64,000 nucleotides of DNA, taken from positions 62,001 through 126,000 of the forward strand of contig JAEXZY010000052.1 of the NCBI GenBank assembly GCA_023404955.1, read 5' to 3'. Both the position numbers and the translations under genes were made by a program. The DNA is from Actinomycetes bacterium. GTDB lineage: Bacteria; Actinomycetota; Actinomycetes; Mycobacteriales; Mycobacteriaceae. Shown one piece after another: positions 27,963 to 35,625 of the stretch (position 1 is its first letter; every line of letters starts with the position of its first letter). The notes under the pieces are model-generated. The model ran no database searches, was not told the DNA's origin, and saw only the letters and a program-made list of their open reading frames with translations.

Positions 27963-29464
27963 GTCGTCCGCTGTCGGACCCGGCGGTGCTCGACACCCTG
28001 GCCGAGGATCTGGCGGCTGCGCAGTACACCACCGACGGGGTGGGCGAGTTGCTCGGCGCCGACGCCGGCGGCGCGTTCAGCAGGGGACTGTGGTGGTCGG
28101 CGCTGAGGGCCGTGGACCGGGCGCCCGTTGCGGCTCAGCCGTTGGCAACGCTCGTTCGATTGTTCCTGCTGGGTGCCGACGAGTCCCGTGAGCGTGTCGC
28201 TGCGGCATTCCCGCGCACCGGTGTCGACGCGTTGCTCGCGGCCGGCGTCGTGGAACACACCGGCGCGGATTCCGTGGCGGCCGTGCTGGACATCCGGCCA
28301 CACAGCGACGGGTCGCGCGACTTCCTGGTCGTGTCCGACCAGGACGCGGCATTGCGTCCCGGGCCCGTCAGCCACGATCACGTTCTCGGTATCGGTGGCG
28401 CGTCGATCTCGTTGGCGCACGCGGTGATTCGTTCGCACGTCGGCCGCGCGCTGGACGTCGGCACCGGCTGCGGCATCCAGGCGCTGCACTTGGCGGGGCA
28501 CTGCGACGAGGTCGTCGCCACCGACACGAACGACCGAGCTCTCGCGTTGGCGGCAGCGACGGCTCGGCTCAACGGCATGTCCTGGGACCTGCGGGCGGGC
28601 AGCCTGTTCGAACCCGTCGCGGGGGAGCGGTTCGACCTGATCGTGTCCAACCCGCCGTTCGTGGTCGGGGTGGGGGACCTGGACTACATCTACCGCGACT
28701 CCGGAATGGTCGGAGACGCACTGTGCGAGAGCATGATTCGTCAGGTCCGTGAGCATCTCGAGCCGGGCGGCACCGCGCAGATCATGGCGAACTGGATCGT
28801 GCGCGACGGGCAGGACTGGCGCGAGCGGGTAAGGGGCTGGCTCGACGGCAGCGGATTGCATGCGTGGGTGGTGCAGCGAGAGTTCGCCGACCCGATCAGC
28901 TACGTCTCGCTGTGGACCTCCGACGCGGGGGAGTTGCCCGAAGACGCGGCGCGCCGCGGCGGGCGCTGGCTGGACTGGTTCGACGCCGAGGGCATCTCCG
29001 GGGTGGGCATGGGCATGGTCGTGGTGCGTGCACCACGCCGCGGCGAGGGCCGCCCCGAGCAGATCTTCGAGGAGATCACCGGCGCCGACGAACAGTTGAC
29101 CGGCCCCGAGGTCGAGGCGTTCTTCGCCCGGCGTGAGTACCTGCACCGCACCACCGACGACCAGCTCCTCGGCACCCGGCTGACCACCGCGCCCGTGTTC
29201 CTCGAGGAACAGTCCCTGCCCGGCCCGGACGGCTGGCAGACCGTCGGCGCCGCCGTCCGTCGCCCCGGCGGACCAGGTGCCGTCATCGGCGTCGACGAGG
29301 TGTCCCGCGCGCTGTTCGCGGGATGCCGCGGCGAGGTGCCGCTGGGCACGCTGATCGAGCTGCTCGCCGCCCACCACGGCGTCGACGCCGACGCGCTGGC
29401 CAGCGCCGCGATGCCGGTCGTGAGGGAAGCGATCGGCCGCGGCATCCTCTACGAGGCGCGATAG
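27959..29464 (+). CDS. Class I SAM-dependent methyltransferase with N-terminal extension
   Basis: A 501-residue protein. Residues 1-150 form a helical domain of unknown role; a Rossmann methyltransferase follows with motif I ALDVGTGCGIQAL and motif IV VSNPPFVVGVG, the NPP(F/Y) type used to methylate amide or exocyclic amino nitrogens as in PrmC or RsmC. The last 150 residues contain nothing I recognise. Substrate is unknown; protein glutamine, rRNA or DNA are all possible. The 4-nt overlap with the SRAP gene suggests co-expression. It ends 16 bp inside the convergent methyltransferase gene. Confidence 0.85.
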   Translation: MSRPLSDPAVLDTLAEDLAAAQYTTDGVGELLGADAGGAFSRGLWWSALRAVDRAPVAAQPLATLVRLFLLGADESRERVAAAFPRTGVDALLAAGVVEHTGADSVAAVLDIRPHSDGSRDFLVVSDQDAALRPGPVSHDHVLGIGGASISLAHAVIRSHVGRALDVGTGCGIQALHLAGHCDEVVATDTNDRALALAAATARLNGMSWDLRAGSLFEPVAGERFDLIVSNPPFVVGVGDLDYIYRDSGMVGDALCESMIRQVREHLEPGGTAQIMANWIVRDGQDWRERVRGWLDGSGLHAWVVQREFADPISYVSLWTSDAGELPEDAARRGGRWLDWFDAEGISGVGMGMVVVRAPRRGEGRPEQIFEEITGADEQLTGPEVEAFFARREYLHRTTDDQLLGTRLTTAPVFLEEQSLPGPDGWQTVGAAVRRPGGPGAVIGVDEVSRALFAGCRGEVPLGTLIELLAAHHGVDADALASAAMPVVREAIGRGILYEAR

Positions 29465-30216
29465 ATGGCGGTCACGACGACGTAGTGAGACGTGACAGTG
29501 ACGGCTCCCGACGGTGCGGCGTGCCGTTGCAGCGCCGCGGTGAATGCATCCGTGAGGTCCTGGCGCGCTGAGCCGGCGCGGGCGAAGGTCGCGACGTGCA
29601 TCGGCGAACCGGTCTGTAGCCACTCCAGTCCGTCGGCGGTCGACGGGAACTCCCAGCGGTGTTCGCCGTGGTCGACGGCGACGTCGTCGAACTGCGCGAG
29701 CCGCTGCGCGACGATGCGCTCGTCACCCCACTGATCGGGGGTGAATGGCGCCGGCGGGGGCGCACCGAGGACCTCGACGATCGGGTCGAAGAACGGATTG
29801 CTCCCGCGTCGCACCCACGCCGAAAATGCCAGCACGCCAGAGGGTTTGAGGAGCCGGGCGATCTCGGGGACCTGTCGGTCGGGGTCGACGAAGATGATGC
29901 CCATGTTGGACACGGCGACGTCGAAGGACGACGCCGGGAGCCCGGTGTCGGAGGCGTCACCGACGGTCCAGGTGATGTCGGGAGCCCGCTGCGTGGCGAG
30001 GTCGATCAGCTCGGTGGTGACGTCCACGCCGGTGACGTGCGCGCCGGCGGCGGCAGCCGCCCGCGCGGCGCTGCCGGTGCCGCAGGCGAGATCGACCACC
30101 TCGGCGTCCGCCAGTGGGATTCGGCGCCCGGCGGCGTCGACCACCCGTGATGCGATGTGCGCGATGCGGTCACCCACGGCGTCGTAACGACCACCGGCCC
30201 AGATCGACGAGCTCAT
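29449..30216 (-). CDS. Class I SAM-dependent methyltransferase (UbiE/Methyltransf_11 type)
   Basis: A 255-residue small-molecule-type methyltransferase. SAM-binding motif I is VVDLACGTGSAARAAAAAGAHVTGVD (about residues 43-68), and motif post-I and IV follow in FDVAVSNMGIIFVDPDR. No membrane segment or extra domain is visible. The substrate is unknown. The ATG at 30216 places motif I at the usual distance. It overlaps the end of the convergent 501-residue methyltransferase by 16 bp. Confidence 0.88.
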   Translation of the reverse strand: MSSSIWAGGRYDAVGDRIAHIASRVVDAAGRRIPLADAEVVDLACGTGSAARAAAAAGAHVTGVDVTTELIDLATQRAPDITWTVGDASDTGLPASSFDVAVSNMGIIFVDPDRQVPEIARLLKPSGVLAFSAWVRRGSNPFFDPIVEVLGAPPPAPFTPDQWGDERIVAQRLAQFDDVAVDHGEHRWEFPSTADGLEWLQTGSPMHVATFARAGSARQDLTDAFTAALQRHAAPSGAVTVTSHYVVVTAIYRAS

Positions 30217-30242
30217 GTCGACCAGCGTGCCACGATGGATCG

Positions 30243-30413
30243 ATGAGCGAGTTCGCGGTCCATCGCCTGCGCTGCCGCGGGTGTGCACGCGCGGTTCGGC
30301 AAGCCGTCGCGGGTGACCTGACCGCACTCTCAGCGAGTGAGAAGCCACGGCTGTGGATCCCGCGAGATCACGACCGGGAATGGTATTCCGCGGATAGTCA
30401 GGGCTGGTTGTAG
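30243..30413 (+). CDS. Possible small or decayed ORF with a CxxC-type start
   Basis: An ATG-initiated frame of 56 codons beginning MSEFAVHRLRCRGCARAVRQ. Its last 26 codons are simply read through the dispersed repeat copy B, so any real gene was probably shortened by the repeat. It has no clear ribosome site and its end overlaps the convergent SDR gene. I cannot say it is expressed. Confidence 0.2.
   Translation: MSEFAVHRLRCRGCARAVRQAVAGDLTALSASEKPRLWIPRDHDREWYSADSQGWL
30336..30393 (+). repeat. Dispersed intergenic repeat, copy B
   Basis: Same orientation as copy A: AGTGAGAAGCCACGGCTGTG (30336-30355), a 13-nt centre, CACGACCGGGAA, then the uninterrupted TGGT and ATTCCGCGG. It lies between the divergently facing methyltransferase start and the SDR stop, immediately before the latter. 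Confidence 0.8.
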
Positions 30414-31243
30414 CCGGGCGGGTTCGCCGCGTCGACCCAGAAGTCCACGCCCAGCTCCGAACCCGGGATGCAGTCGTACACCGAGAGGTCGGTGACCCCC
30501 GACTCCAGCAGGACGTCCTCGCAGAGCAGCGTGTTACCGGTGTAGGAGGATGGCTTGGTCAGGATCGCGTACGCCGCATCGGAGTACACCTCCGGCTTGC
30601 GGGAGCGCGCCATGGCCTCGTCCCCGCCGAGGAGGTTCTGCACCGCGGCGGTGGCCACCATCGTGCGCGGCCACAGCGTGTTCGACGCGATGCCCGCCTC
30701 TCGCATCTCTTCGGCAATGCCCAACGCGCACAACGTCATTCCGAACTTCGCCATCATGTAGGGCGTCGGCTTGAGCCACTGGGACTCCAGCAGCACCGGC
30801 GGGGACAGCGTCAGGATGTGCGGATTCTCCCGGCCCTTCATGTGCGGGATGCAGGCTTGGGACACCGCGTAGGTGCCGCGCACCTGGATGCCGTTCATCA
30901 GATCGAAGCGCTTGAGCGGCACGTCCTCGATCGACCCCAGATTGATGGCCGAGGCGTTGTTGACGCAGATGTCGATGCCGCCGAATTGTTCGACCGCCGC
31001 GGCGACGGCTGCCGCCACCGAGTCGCCGTCGCGGACGTCGCCGACGATCGGCAACGCCTGACCGCCGACCTCTTCGATCTCCTTGGCCGCGGTGTAGATG
31101 GTGCCCGGCAGCTTCGGGTGCGGCTCAGCGGTCTTGGCGACCAGCGCGATGTTGGCGCCGTCGGAGGCGACCCGTTTGGCGATCGCCAGCCCGATACCGC
31201 GGCTGGCTCCGGAGATGAACATCGTTTTTCCCGCGAGTGACAT
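30398..31243 (-). CDS. Short-chain dehydrogenase/reductase (Rv3224-like)
   Basis: A 281-residue SDR. The cofactor motif is SGASRGIGLAIAKR (about residues 12-25), followed by NNASAINLG, a serine region HILTLSPP and the catalytic YMMAKFGM pair Tyr-x-x-x-Lys near residue 157. It is close in sequence to Rv3224, described as iron-regulated, and to human HSDL2-type hydroxysteroid dehydrogenase-like proteins; the substrate is unknown. ATG at 31243 is preferred over a GTG three codons upstream. Only 10 nt separate it from the deacylase gene upstream, so they are probably cotranscribed. Confidence 0.93.
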   Translation of the reverse strand: MSLAGKTMFISGASRGIGLAIAKRVASDGANIALVAKTAEPHPKLPGTIYTAAKEIEEVGGQALPIVGDVRDGDSVAAAVAAAVEQFGGIDICVNNASAINLGSIEDVPLKRFDLMNGIQVRGTYAVSQACIPHMKGRENPHILTLSPPVLLESQWLKPTPYMMAKFGMTLCALGIAEEMREAGIASNTLWPRTMVATAAVQNLLGGDEAMARSRKPEVYSDAAYAILTKPSSYTGNTLLCEDVLLESGVTDLSVYDCIPGSELGVDFWVDAANPPGYNQP

Positions 31244-31253
31244 GGGCTTCACC

Positions 31254-31751
31254 CTAGAGCGCGGTGATCTCGGCGGTGACCGCGTTGGTCAGTCGGATCA
31301 GATCCCGGGGATCCAGCGCGACGTCGAGGCCCCGCTTGCCGGCGCTGCACAGCACCCGGTCCCAGCGCAGTGCCGAGGAGTCCACCACGGTCGGCAAGGC
31401 TCTGCGCTGCCCCAGCGGCGAGATCCCACCGACCACGTATCCGCTCGAGCGCTGCGCCGCGGCGGGATCTGCCATGGTCGCCTTCGGTGCTCCCAGCGCC
31501 GCCGCGGCGGCCTTCAGCGACAGCTTCGACGGCACGGGCAGCACCGCGACGCCGAGGCCTTTCGGCAGCGCCACCACCAGCGTCTTGAAGATCTGTTCAG
31601 CGACCAGACCGTCACCGCCGTCACGCGTCAGCTCGTCGACCGCCTCGTCGCCGAAGGCTTCCGTGCGGGGGTCGTGCCGGTAGGCCAGCACAGTGTGAGG
31701 TACGCCCGCCGCCACCAGGGCGGCGATCGCCGGTGTCGCTGCGCGGGCCAC
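31254..31751 (-). CDS. ybaK: YbaK/EbsC-type aminoacyl-tRNA deacylase
   Basis: A 165-residue editing domain that hydrolyses Cys-tRNA(Pro) in free-standing form. Visible features are ATPAIAALVAAGVPHTVLAY, the catalytic-lysine region QIFKTLVV (about residue 56) and GGISPLGQRRALPTVVD. The start is uncertain: GTG at 31751 or 31757 gives the family length, whereas longer starts would run into the sigH promoter. The gene sits between the SDR and sigH and is divergent from sigH. Confidence 0.85.
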   Translation of the reverse strand: MARAATPAIAALVAAGVPHTVLAYRHDPRTEAFGDEAVDELTRDGGDGLVAEQIFKTLVVALPKGLGVAVLPVPSKLSLKAAAAALGAPKATMADPAAAQRSSGYVVGGISPLGQRRALPTVVDSSALRWDRVLCSAGKRGLDVALDPRDLIRLTNAVTAEITAL

Positions 31752-31783
31752 CGGCACAGCGTACGGATCAGCGAATACCACCG

Positions 31784-31809
31784 GGAACACGTCCGCCGCT
31801 GCCGCTGTT
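31784..31809 (+). promoter_or_regulatory. Candidate SigH-dependent autoregulatory promoter
   Basis: GGAAC at 31784-31788 and GTT at 31807-31809, 18 nt apart, match the GGAA(C/T)-N16-19-GTT pattern of SigH promoters. It would start transcripts near 31817, about 165 nt before the sigH ATG. Autoregulation of sigH is established in M. tuberculosis; this exact site is an inference. Confidence 0.5.
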
Positions 31810-31983
31810 GTCTCGATCAGCTGTGCTGGTGTTCGGGGCAGCAGGAAGTCGTCAGTCGTGACCTCTAGGATCGACAGAAGGGGATACATGGTGCCAACGT
31901 TGGCCGTAGAGGCTCCGTTGCGTCTGGTGCGTCTGCCGGACCGCCTCGATGGCGCCGCAACAGAAGGGACGGTGTTCCTGAGC

Positions 31984-32649
31984 ATGACTGACACCGACGG
32001 GTCGGCCGCCGAGGCCACCCTCGATCCAGACACGAAGCCCGCAGCCGAGGAGACGGACGCCGAGCTGACCGCTCGCTTCGAGCGGGACGCCATTCCGCTG
32101 CTCGACCAGCTCTACGGCGGCGCGCTGCGCATGACGCGCAATCCCGCCGACGCCGAGGACCTGCTGCAGGAAACCATGGTCAAGGCCTACGCCGGGTTCC
32201 GCTCGTTCCGGGCGGGCACCAACCTCAAAGCGTGGCTCTACCGGATCCTGACGAACACCTACATCAACAGCTACCGCAAGAAGCAGCGCCAGCCGTCGGA
32301 GTACCCCACGGAGGAGATCACCGACTGGCAGCTGGCAGCCAACGCCGAGCACACCTCGACGGGGCTGCGGTCCGCCGAGGTCGAGGCGCTGGAGTTGCTG
32401 CCCGACAGTGAGATCAAGGAAGCCCTGCAGGCGCTGCCCGAAGAGTTCCGGATGGCCGTCTACTACGCCGACGTCGAGGGCTTCCCCTACAAGGAGATCG
32501 CCGAGATCATGGATACGCCGATAGGGACGGTGATGTCGCGGCTGCACCGCGGCAGGCGCCAATTGCGCGAGTTGTTGGCTGATGTGGCCCGCGACCGCGG
32601 CTTCATCCGAGGCCAGCAGGCCGACGCAACCCAGGAGGTCACGTCATGA
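31984..32649 (+). CDS. sigH: ECF sigma factor SigH
   Basis: A 221-residue ECF sigma factor directing the thiol-oxidation and heat response (thioredoxins, sigB, sigE, clpB in M. tuberculosis). Region 2 includes NPADAEDLLQETMVKAYAGFRSF and LKAWLYRILTNTYINSYRKKQR; region 4 includes LPEEFRMAVYYADVEGFPYKEIAEIM. The match to M. tuberculosis SigH is close from residue 20 on. I choose the ATG at 31984; in-frame starts up to 31858 would add residues absent from the family. The stop overlaps the rshA ATG by 4 nt. Confidence 0.96.
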   Translation: MTDTDGSAAEATLDPDTKPAAEETDAELTARFERDAIPLLDQLYGGALRMTRNPADAEDLLQETMVKAYAGFRSFRAGTNLKAWLYRILTNTYINSYRKKQRQPSEYPTEEITDWQLAANAEHTSTGLRSAEVEALELLPDSEIKEALQALPEEFRMAVYYADVEGFPYKEIAEIMDTPIGTVMSRLHRGRRQLRELLADVARDRGFIRGQQADATQEVTS

Positions 32650-32960
32650 GCGGCACGCAGGGCGGGTCCGACCAGGACCGCTGGACCCCGCCGATCGGCC
32701 CGATCGATCCCGAGCATCCCGAATGCGCCGCGGTGATCGCGGAGGTGTGGACGCTGCTCGACGGCGAATGCACCGTCGAGACCCGCGACCGGCTGCGTCA
32801 GCACCTCGAAGACTGCCCGACCTGCCTGCGCCATTACGGCATCGAGGAGAGGGTCAAGAACCTGATCGCCACGAAGTGCAGTGGTGAGCGCGCTCCGGAG
32901 AGCCTGCGGGAGCGGCTGCGCATCCAGATCAGCCAGACCACGATCATCCGCGGAGGCTGA
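32646..32960 (+). CDS. rshA: Zinc-associated anti-sigma factor RshA
   Basis: A 104-residue anti-sigma factor that holds SigH in reducing conditions and releases it on disulfide stress. The redox switch HxxxCxxC reads His53, Cys57 and Cys60 within RQHLEDCPTCLRHYG; Cys27 and Cys42 are additional cysteines. It overlaps sigH by 4 nt, which keeps sigma and anti-sigma in balance. A long hairpin starts 19 nt after the stop. Confidence 0.95.
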   Translation: MSGTQGGSDQDRWTPPIGPIDPEHPECAAVIAEVWTLLDGECTVETRDRLRQHLEDCPTCLRHYGIEERVKNLIATKCSGERAPESLRERLRIQISQTTIIRGG

Positions 32961-32978
32961 CCGAGGGCTGATCCCACG

Positions 32979-33026
32979 AACGACGAACCGCCCGGCTCCG
33001 ATGAGGAGTCCGGGCGGTTCGTCGTT
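32979..33026. terminator. Bidirectional terminator between rshA and bL37
   Basis: Arms 32979-32995 and 33010-33026 are perfect 17-bp reverse complements (AACGACGAACCGCCCGG), with a 14-nt loop that can add CTCC/GGAG pairs. It lies between two convergent genes, ending 12 bases before the bL37 stop. No T tract follows on either strand. Confidence 0.85.
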
Positions 33027-33037
33027 GATCAGGTGCG

Positions 33038-33130
33038 TCAGCGCACTGACTTCGACCCGCAGTTGGGTCGCTTGCCGTGATTGGCCTTGCTGTGCTTCCG
33101 ATCGCGCTTCTTACGGCCCCGCTTGGCCAT
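33038..33130 (-). CDS. Actinobacterial ribosomal protein bL37
   Basis: A 30-codon gene encoding MAKRGRKKRDRKHSKANHGK and then RPNCGSKSVR. It is extremely basic and matches the small 50S protein bL37 first seen in cryo-EM of mycobacterial ribosomes, where it threads between 23S helices near the peptidyl-transferase region. GGAGG lies 6 nt before the chosen ATG at 33130; an ATG directly upstream (33133) would be too close. To my recollection bL37 in M. smegmatis is about 24 residues, so the last six residues, including a cysteine, may be an extension. Too short for most gene finders. Confidence 0.88.
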   Translation of the reverse strand: MAKRGRKKRDRKHSKANHGKRPNCGSKSVR

Positions 33131-33254
33131 CATCTACCTCCGAATTACTCGACTGATTGCAGCCATTGTCTCACGGGCCGGTTGGTGCTCTGTCCACAGC
33201 CGGGTGTGGTTCGATAGACCGGACAAGACGCCGGTGGATGAGTGGGGTTGGAAG

Positions 33255-33470
33255 ATGGCCGAGGACGTTCGCGCGGAAATCGTGGCCAGTGTGCTCGAGG
33301 TCGTGGTCAGCGAGGGCGATCAGATCGGTGCAGGCGACACGCTGGTGCTGCTCGAGTCGATGAAGATGGAGATCCCGGTGCTCGCCGAGGTCGCCGGCAC
33401 GGTCAGCAAGGTCAGCGTCTCGGTCGGCGACGTCATCCAGGCCGGCGATCTCATCGCCGTCATCAGCTAG
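33255..33470 (+). CDS. Single-domain biotinylated protein TB7.3
   Basis: A 71-residue biotinyl domain with the biotin-accepting lysine in LLESMKMEIPV (about residue 37). It is a free-standing carboxyl-carrier-like domain equal to M. tuberculosis Rv3221c (TB7.3); the carboxylase it might serve is not known and none is encoded nearby. The ATG at 33255 gives the compact domain length. The pdtaS gene begins 16 nt after the stop, so the two are probably cotranscribed. Confidence 0.95.
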   Translation: MAEDVRAEIVASVLEVVVSEGDQIGAGDTLVLLESMKMEIPVLAEVAGTVSKVSVSVGDVIQAGDLIAVIS

Positions 33471-33485
33471 CGACACAGCAGGTCC

Positions 33486-34970
33486 ATGTCCACCCTCGGT
33501 GACCTGCTCGCCGAGCACACAGTCCTGCCCGGCAACGCCGTCGATCACCTGCACGCCGTCGTCGGCGAGTGGCAACTGCTGGCCGATCTGTCGTTCGCCG
33601 ACTTCCTCATGTGGGTGCGCCGCGACGACGGCCGGGTGGTGTGTGTGGCCCAGGTCCGGCCCAACACTGCGCCCACCGTGCTGCTCGCCGACGCGGTCGG
33701 CACTGTCGCCGAAGCCTCGACGGTGCCGATCATCGCGACCGCATTCGATTCCGGCGCCATCGGACGAGCCACGATCGACGGCCCCGACGGTGGCTTGAAC
33801 GTCGAAGCCGTCCCGGTCCGGCACGGTTCGCACGTCGTCGCCGTCCTGACCCATCAGACGTCGCTGGCGCCACGGCAGGCGAGCCCGTTGGAGGTCGCCT
33901 ACGTCGATTGTGCTGCGGACCTGCTGCTGATGCTGTCGGAGGGCACGTTCCCCAATGTCGGGGATCTCGCGATGTCGCGATCGAGCCCCCGCGTCGGCGA
34001 CGGGTTCATCCGGCTCGACAAGGCCGGGGTCGTCACGTTCGCCAGTCCGAACGCGATCTCGGCGTATCACCGCATGGGGCTGACGGCCGAACTCGAGGGG
34101 CACAACCTCGTCGCGGTGACCCGGCCGTTGATCTCCGACCCCTTCGAGGCGCAGGAACTGGCCAACCACGTGCGCGACTCGCTGGGCGGCGGCTCCAGCA
34201 TGCGGATGGAGGTCGACGCCGGCGGTGCGGCCGTCCTGCTGCGCACGCTGCCCCTGTTGGCCCACGGCGCCGCGGTGGGGGCAGCGGTGCTGATTCGCGA
34301 CGTGACCGAGGTGAAACGCCGCGACCGGGCGCTGCTGTCGAAGGACGCCACGATCCGCGAGATCCACCACCGGGTCAAGAACAATCTGCAGACCGTCGCA
34401 GCCCTGCTGCGGTTGCAGGCGCGCCGTACCACCAATGCAGAGGGCCGGGAGGCGCTCATCGAGTCCGTGCGCCGGGTGTCGTCGATTGCCCTGGTGCACG
34501 ACGCGCTGTCGATGTCGGTCGACGAAGAGGTGAACCTCGACCAGGTCATCGACCGGATCCTGCCGATCATGAACGATGTCGCCACCGTGGATTCGCCCAT
34601 CCGGATCAACCGGGAAGGGGACCTGGGTGTCCTCGACGCCGACCGCGCGACCGCGCTCATCATGGTGATCACCGAGCTGGTGCAGAACGCCATCGAGCAC
34701 GCGTTCGACAGCACGACGGCGGCGGGGTGCGTGACGATCCGATCGGAGCGGTCGGCACGCTGGCTCGACGTGGTGGTCCACGACGACGGCCGCGGACTGC
34801 CCGGGGGGTTCAGCCTGGAGAAGTCCGACCGGCTCGGGCTGCAGATCGTGCGGACCCTGGTGTCGGCCGAACTGGACGGATCCCTGGGGATGCACGATGT
34901 ACCCGACGGCGGAACCGACGTGGTGCTGCGGGTGCCGATCGGGCGGCGGGCCCGCACGAGTCAATTCTGA
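33486..34970 (+). CDS. pdtaS: Sensor histidine kinase PdtaS
   Basis: A 494-residue soluble kinase with an N-terminal GAF domain (about residues 1-140), a PAS domain (about 170-280) and a HisKA_2 core with IREIHHRVKNNLQTVAALLR, where His294 or His295 is phosphorylated. The HATPase region has ELVQNAIEHAF and DDGRGLPGGF. It constitutively phosphorylates the antiterminator PdtaR, encoded elsewhere, and responds to copper and nitric oxide in M. tuberculosis. Length is slightly shorter than Rv3220c. It converges on whiB1 across a terminator. Confidence 0.95.
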   Translation: MSTLGDLLAEHTVLPGNAVDHLHAVVGEWQLLADLSFADFLMWVRRDDGRVVCVAQVRPNTAPTVLLADAVGTVAEASTVPIIATAFDSGAIGRATIDGPDGGLNVEAVPVRHGSHVVAVLTHQTSLAPRQASPLEVAYVDCAADLLLMLSEGTFPNVGDLAMSRSSPRVGDGFIRLDKAGVVTFASPNAISAYHRMGLTAELEGHNLVAVTRPLISDPFEAQELANHVRDSLGGGSSMRMEVDAGGAAVLLRTLPLLAHGAAVGAAVLIRDVTEVKRRDRALLSKDATIREIHHRVKNNLQTVAALLRLQARRTTNAEGREALIESVRRVSSIALVHDALSMSVDEEVNLDQVIDRILPIMNDVATVDSPIRINREGDLGVLDADRATALIMVITELVQNAIEHAFDSTTAAGCVTIRSERSARWLDVVVHDDGRGLPGGFSLEKSDRLGLQIVRTLVSAELDGSLGMHDVPDGGTDVVLRVPIGRRARTSQF

Positions 34971-35052
34971 AATTGTGTCGCCGGATTGTGGCTGAGACTG
35001 CCATTCCGCCGTTCGCAATCCGGATAGTTTGCGTGTAATTCATTTCACACAG

Positions 35053-35082
35053 CAACGGCCCCGACTTTCGTCGGGGCCGTTG
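35053..35082. terminator. Bidirectional terminator between pdtaS and whiB1
   Basis: AACGGCCCCGA (35054-35064) and TCGGGGCCGTT (35071-35081) are perfect reverse complements around a 6-nt CTTTCG loop; the pair 35053/35082 extends the stem to 12 bp. A second weaker inverted repeat, CCGGATTG/CAATCCGG, lies at 34981-34988 and 35016-35023. Confidence 0.85.
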
Positions 35083-35102
35083 GCAGAAGTACGTGTCGGA
35101 GG

Positions 35103-35357
35103 TCAGACTCCGGAGCGAGCCTTTGTGCGAGCGTTGCGGCGCTTGAGAGCGCGGCGCTCGTCCTCGCTCATGCCACCCCAGACGCCGGCGTCCTGGCCGG
35201 AGTCCAAAGCCCAGCTCAGGCACTCCGCGGTCACCGGGCAGCGGTTGCACACGAGCTTCGCGTCAGCGATCTGGGCAAGGGCCGGGCCGCTGTTCCCCAC
35301 CGGGAAGAACAGTTCCGGATCCTCGTCGCGACAGACCGCCTTGTGGCGCCAATCCAT
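35103..35357 (-). CDS. whiB1: WhiB1 iron-sulfur transcription factor
   Basis: An 84-residue WhiB protein with the four cluster cysteines Cys9, Cys37, Cys40 and Cys46 and the GVWGG turn, then a basic DNA-binding tail RRALKRRNARTKARSGV. The [4Fe-4S] form binds the primary sigma factor region 4; nitric oxide converts it to a DNA-binding repressor. It is essential in M. tuberculosis. AGGAG lies 8 nt upstream of the ATG. Its promoter and CRP site are recognisable at 35453-35513. Confidence 0.98.
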   Translation of the reverse strand: MDWRHKAVCRDEDPELFFPVGNSGPALAQIADAKLVCNRCPVTAECLSWALDSGQDAGVWGGMSEDERRALKRRNARTKARSGV

Positions 35358-35452
35358 GTGTTCTACTCCTTATCGTGTGCGCAGCGAAGCGCACGAGCTT
35401 TTCCTTCGGCTGTTAACGCAAGCGCACCAAATGTTTCTGCGCTGTTGCATCC

Positions 35453-35481
35453 GATGCTTTCACAGGCTGAACAGATGTCAA
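35453..35481 (-). promoter_or_regulatory. whiB1 promoter
   Basis: Reading the minus strand, TTGACA (35481-35476), a 17-nt spacer and AGCATC (35458-35453) give a start near 35447, about 90 nt before the whiB1 ATG. This places the CRP site centre close to -58.5, the spacing reported for whiB1 in M. tuberculosis. Confidence 0.7.
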
Positions 35482-35497
35482 TAGCAGTTCGTTAACA

Positions 35498-35513
35498 CGT
35501 GGGCTATCTCACT
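35498..35513 (-). promoter_or_regulatory. CRP (Rv3676-type) binding site of whiB1
   Basis: AGTGAGATAGCCCACG on the minus strand is, as I recall it, the same 16 bases as the Rv3676 CRP site upstream of M. tuberculosis whiB1. cAMP-CRP would regulate whiB1 from here. Confidence 0.8.
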
Positions 35514-35625
35514 ACGTCGGACCGTTTTCCGATCCACTACTCCGTTGTACTACTCTCAACCCATCTGCGCCTTGGATCCGGGCTGTGAACTGCCTCTAAG
35601 TGTGCTCAGGCGCAGGTCAGGACCG

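Noticed and set aside
35034..35049. CRP-like site TGTAATTCATTTCACA
   Set aside because: It matches 9 of 10 consensus positions but lies downstream of both convergent genes pdtaS and whiB1, so it is unlikely to act as a promoter element.
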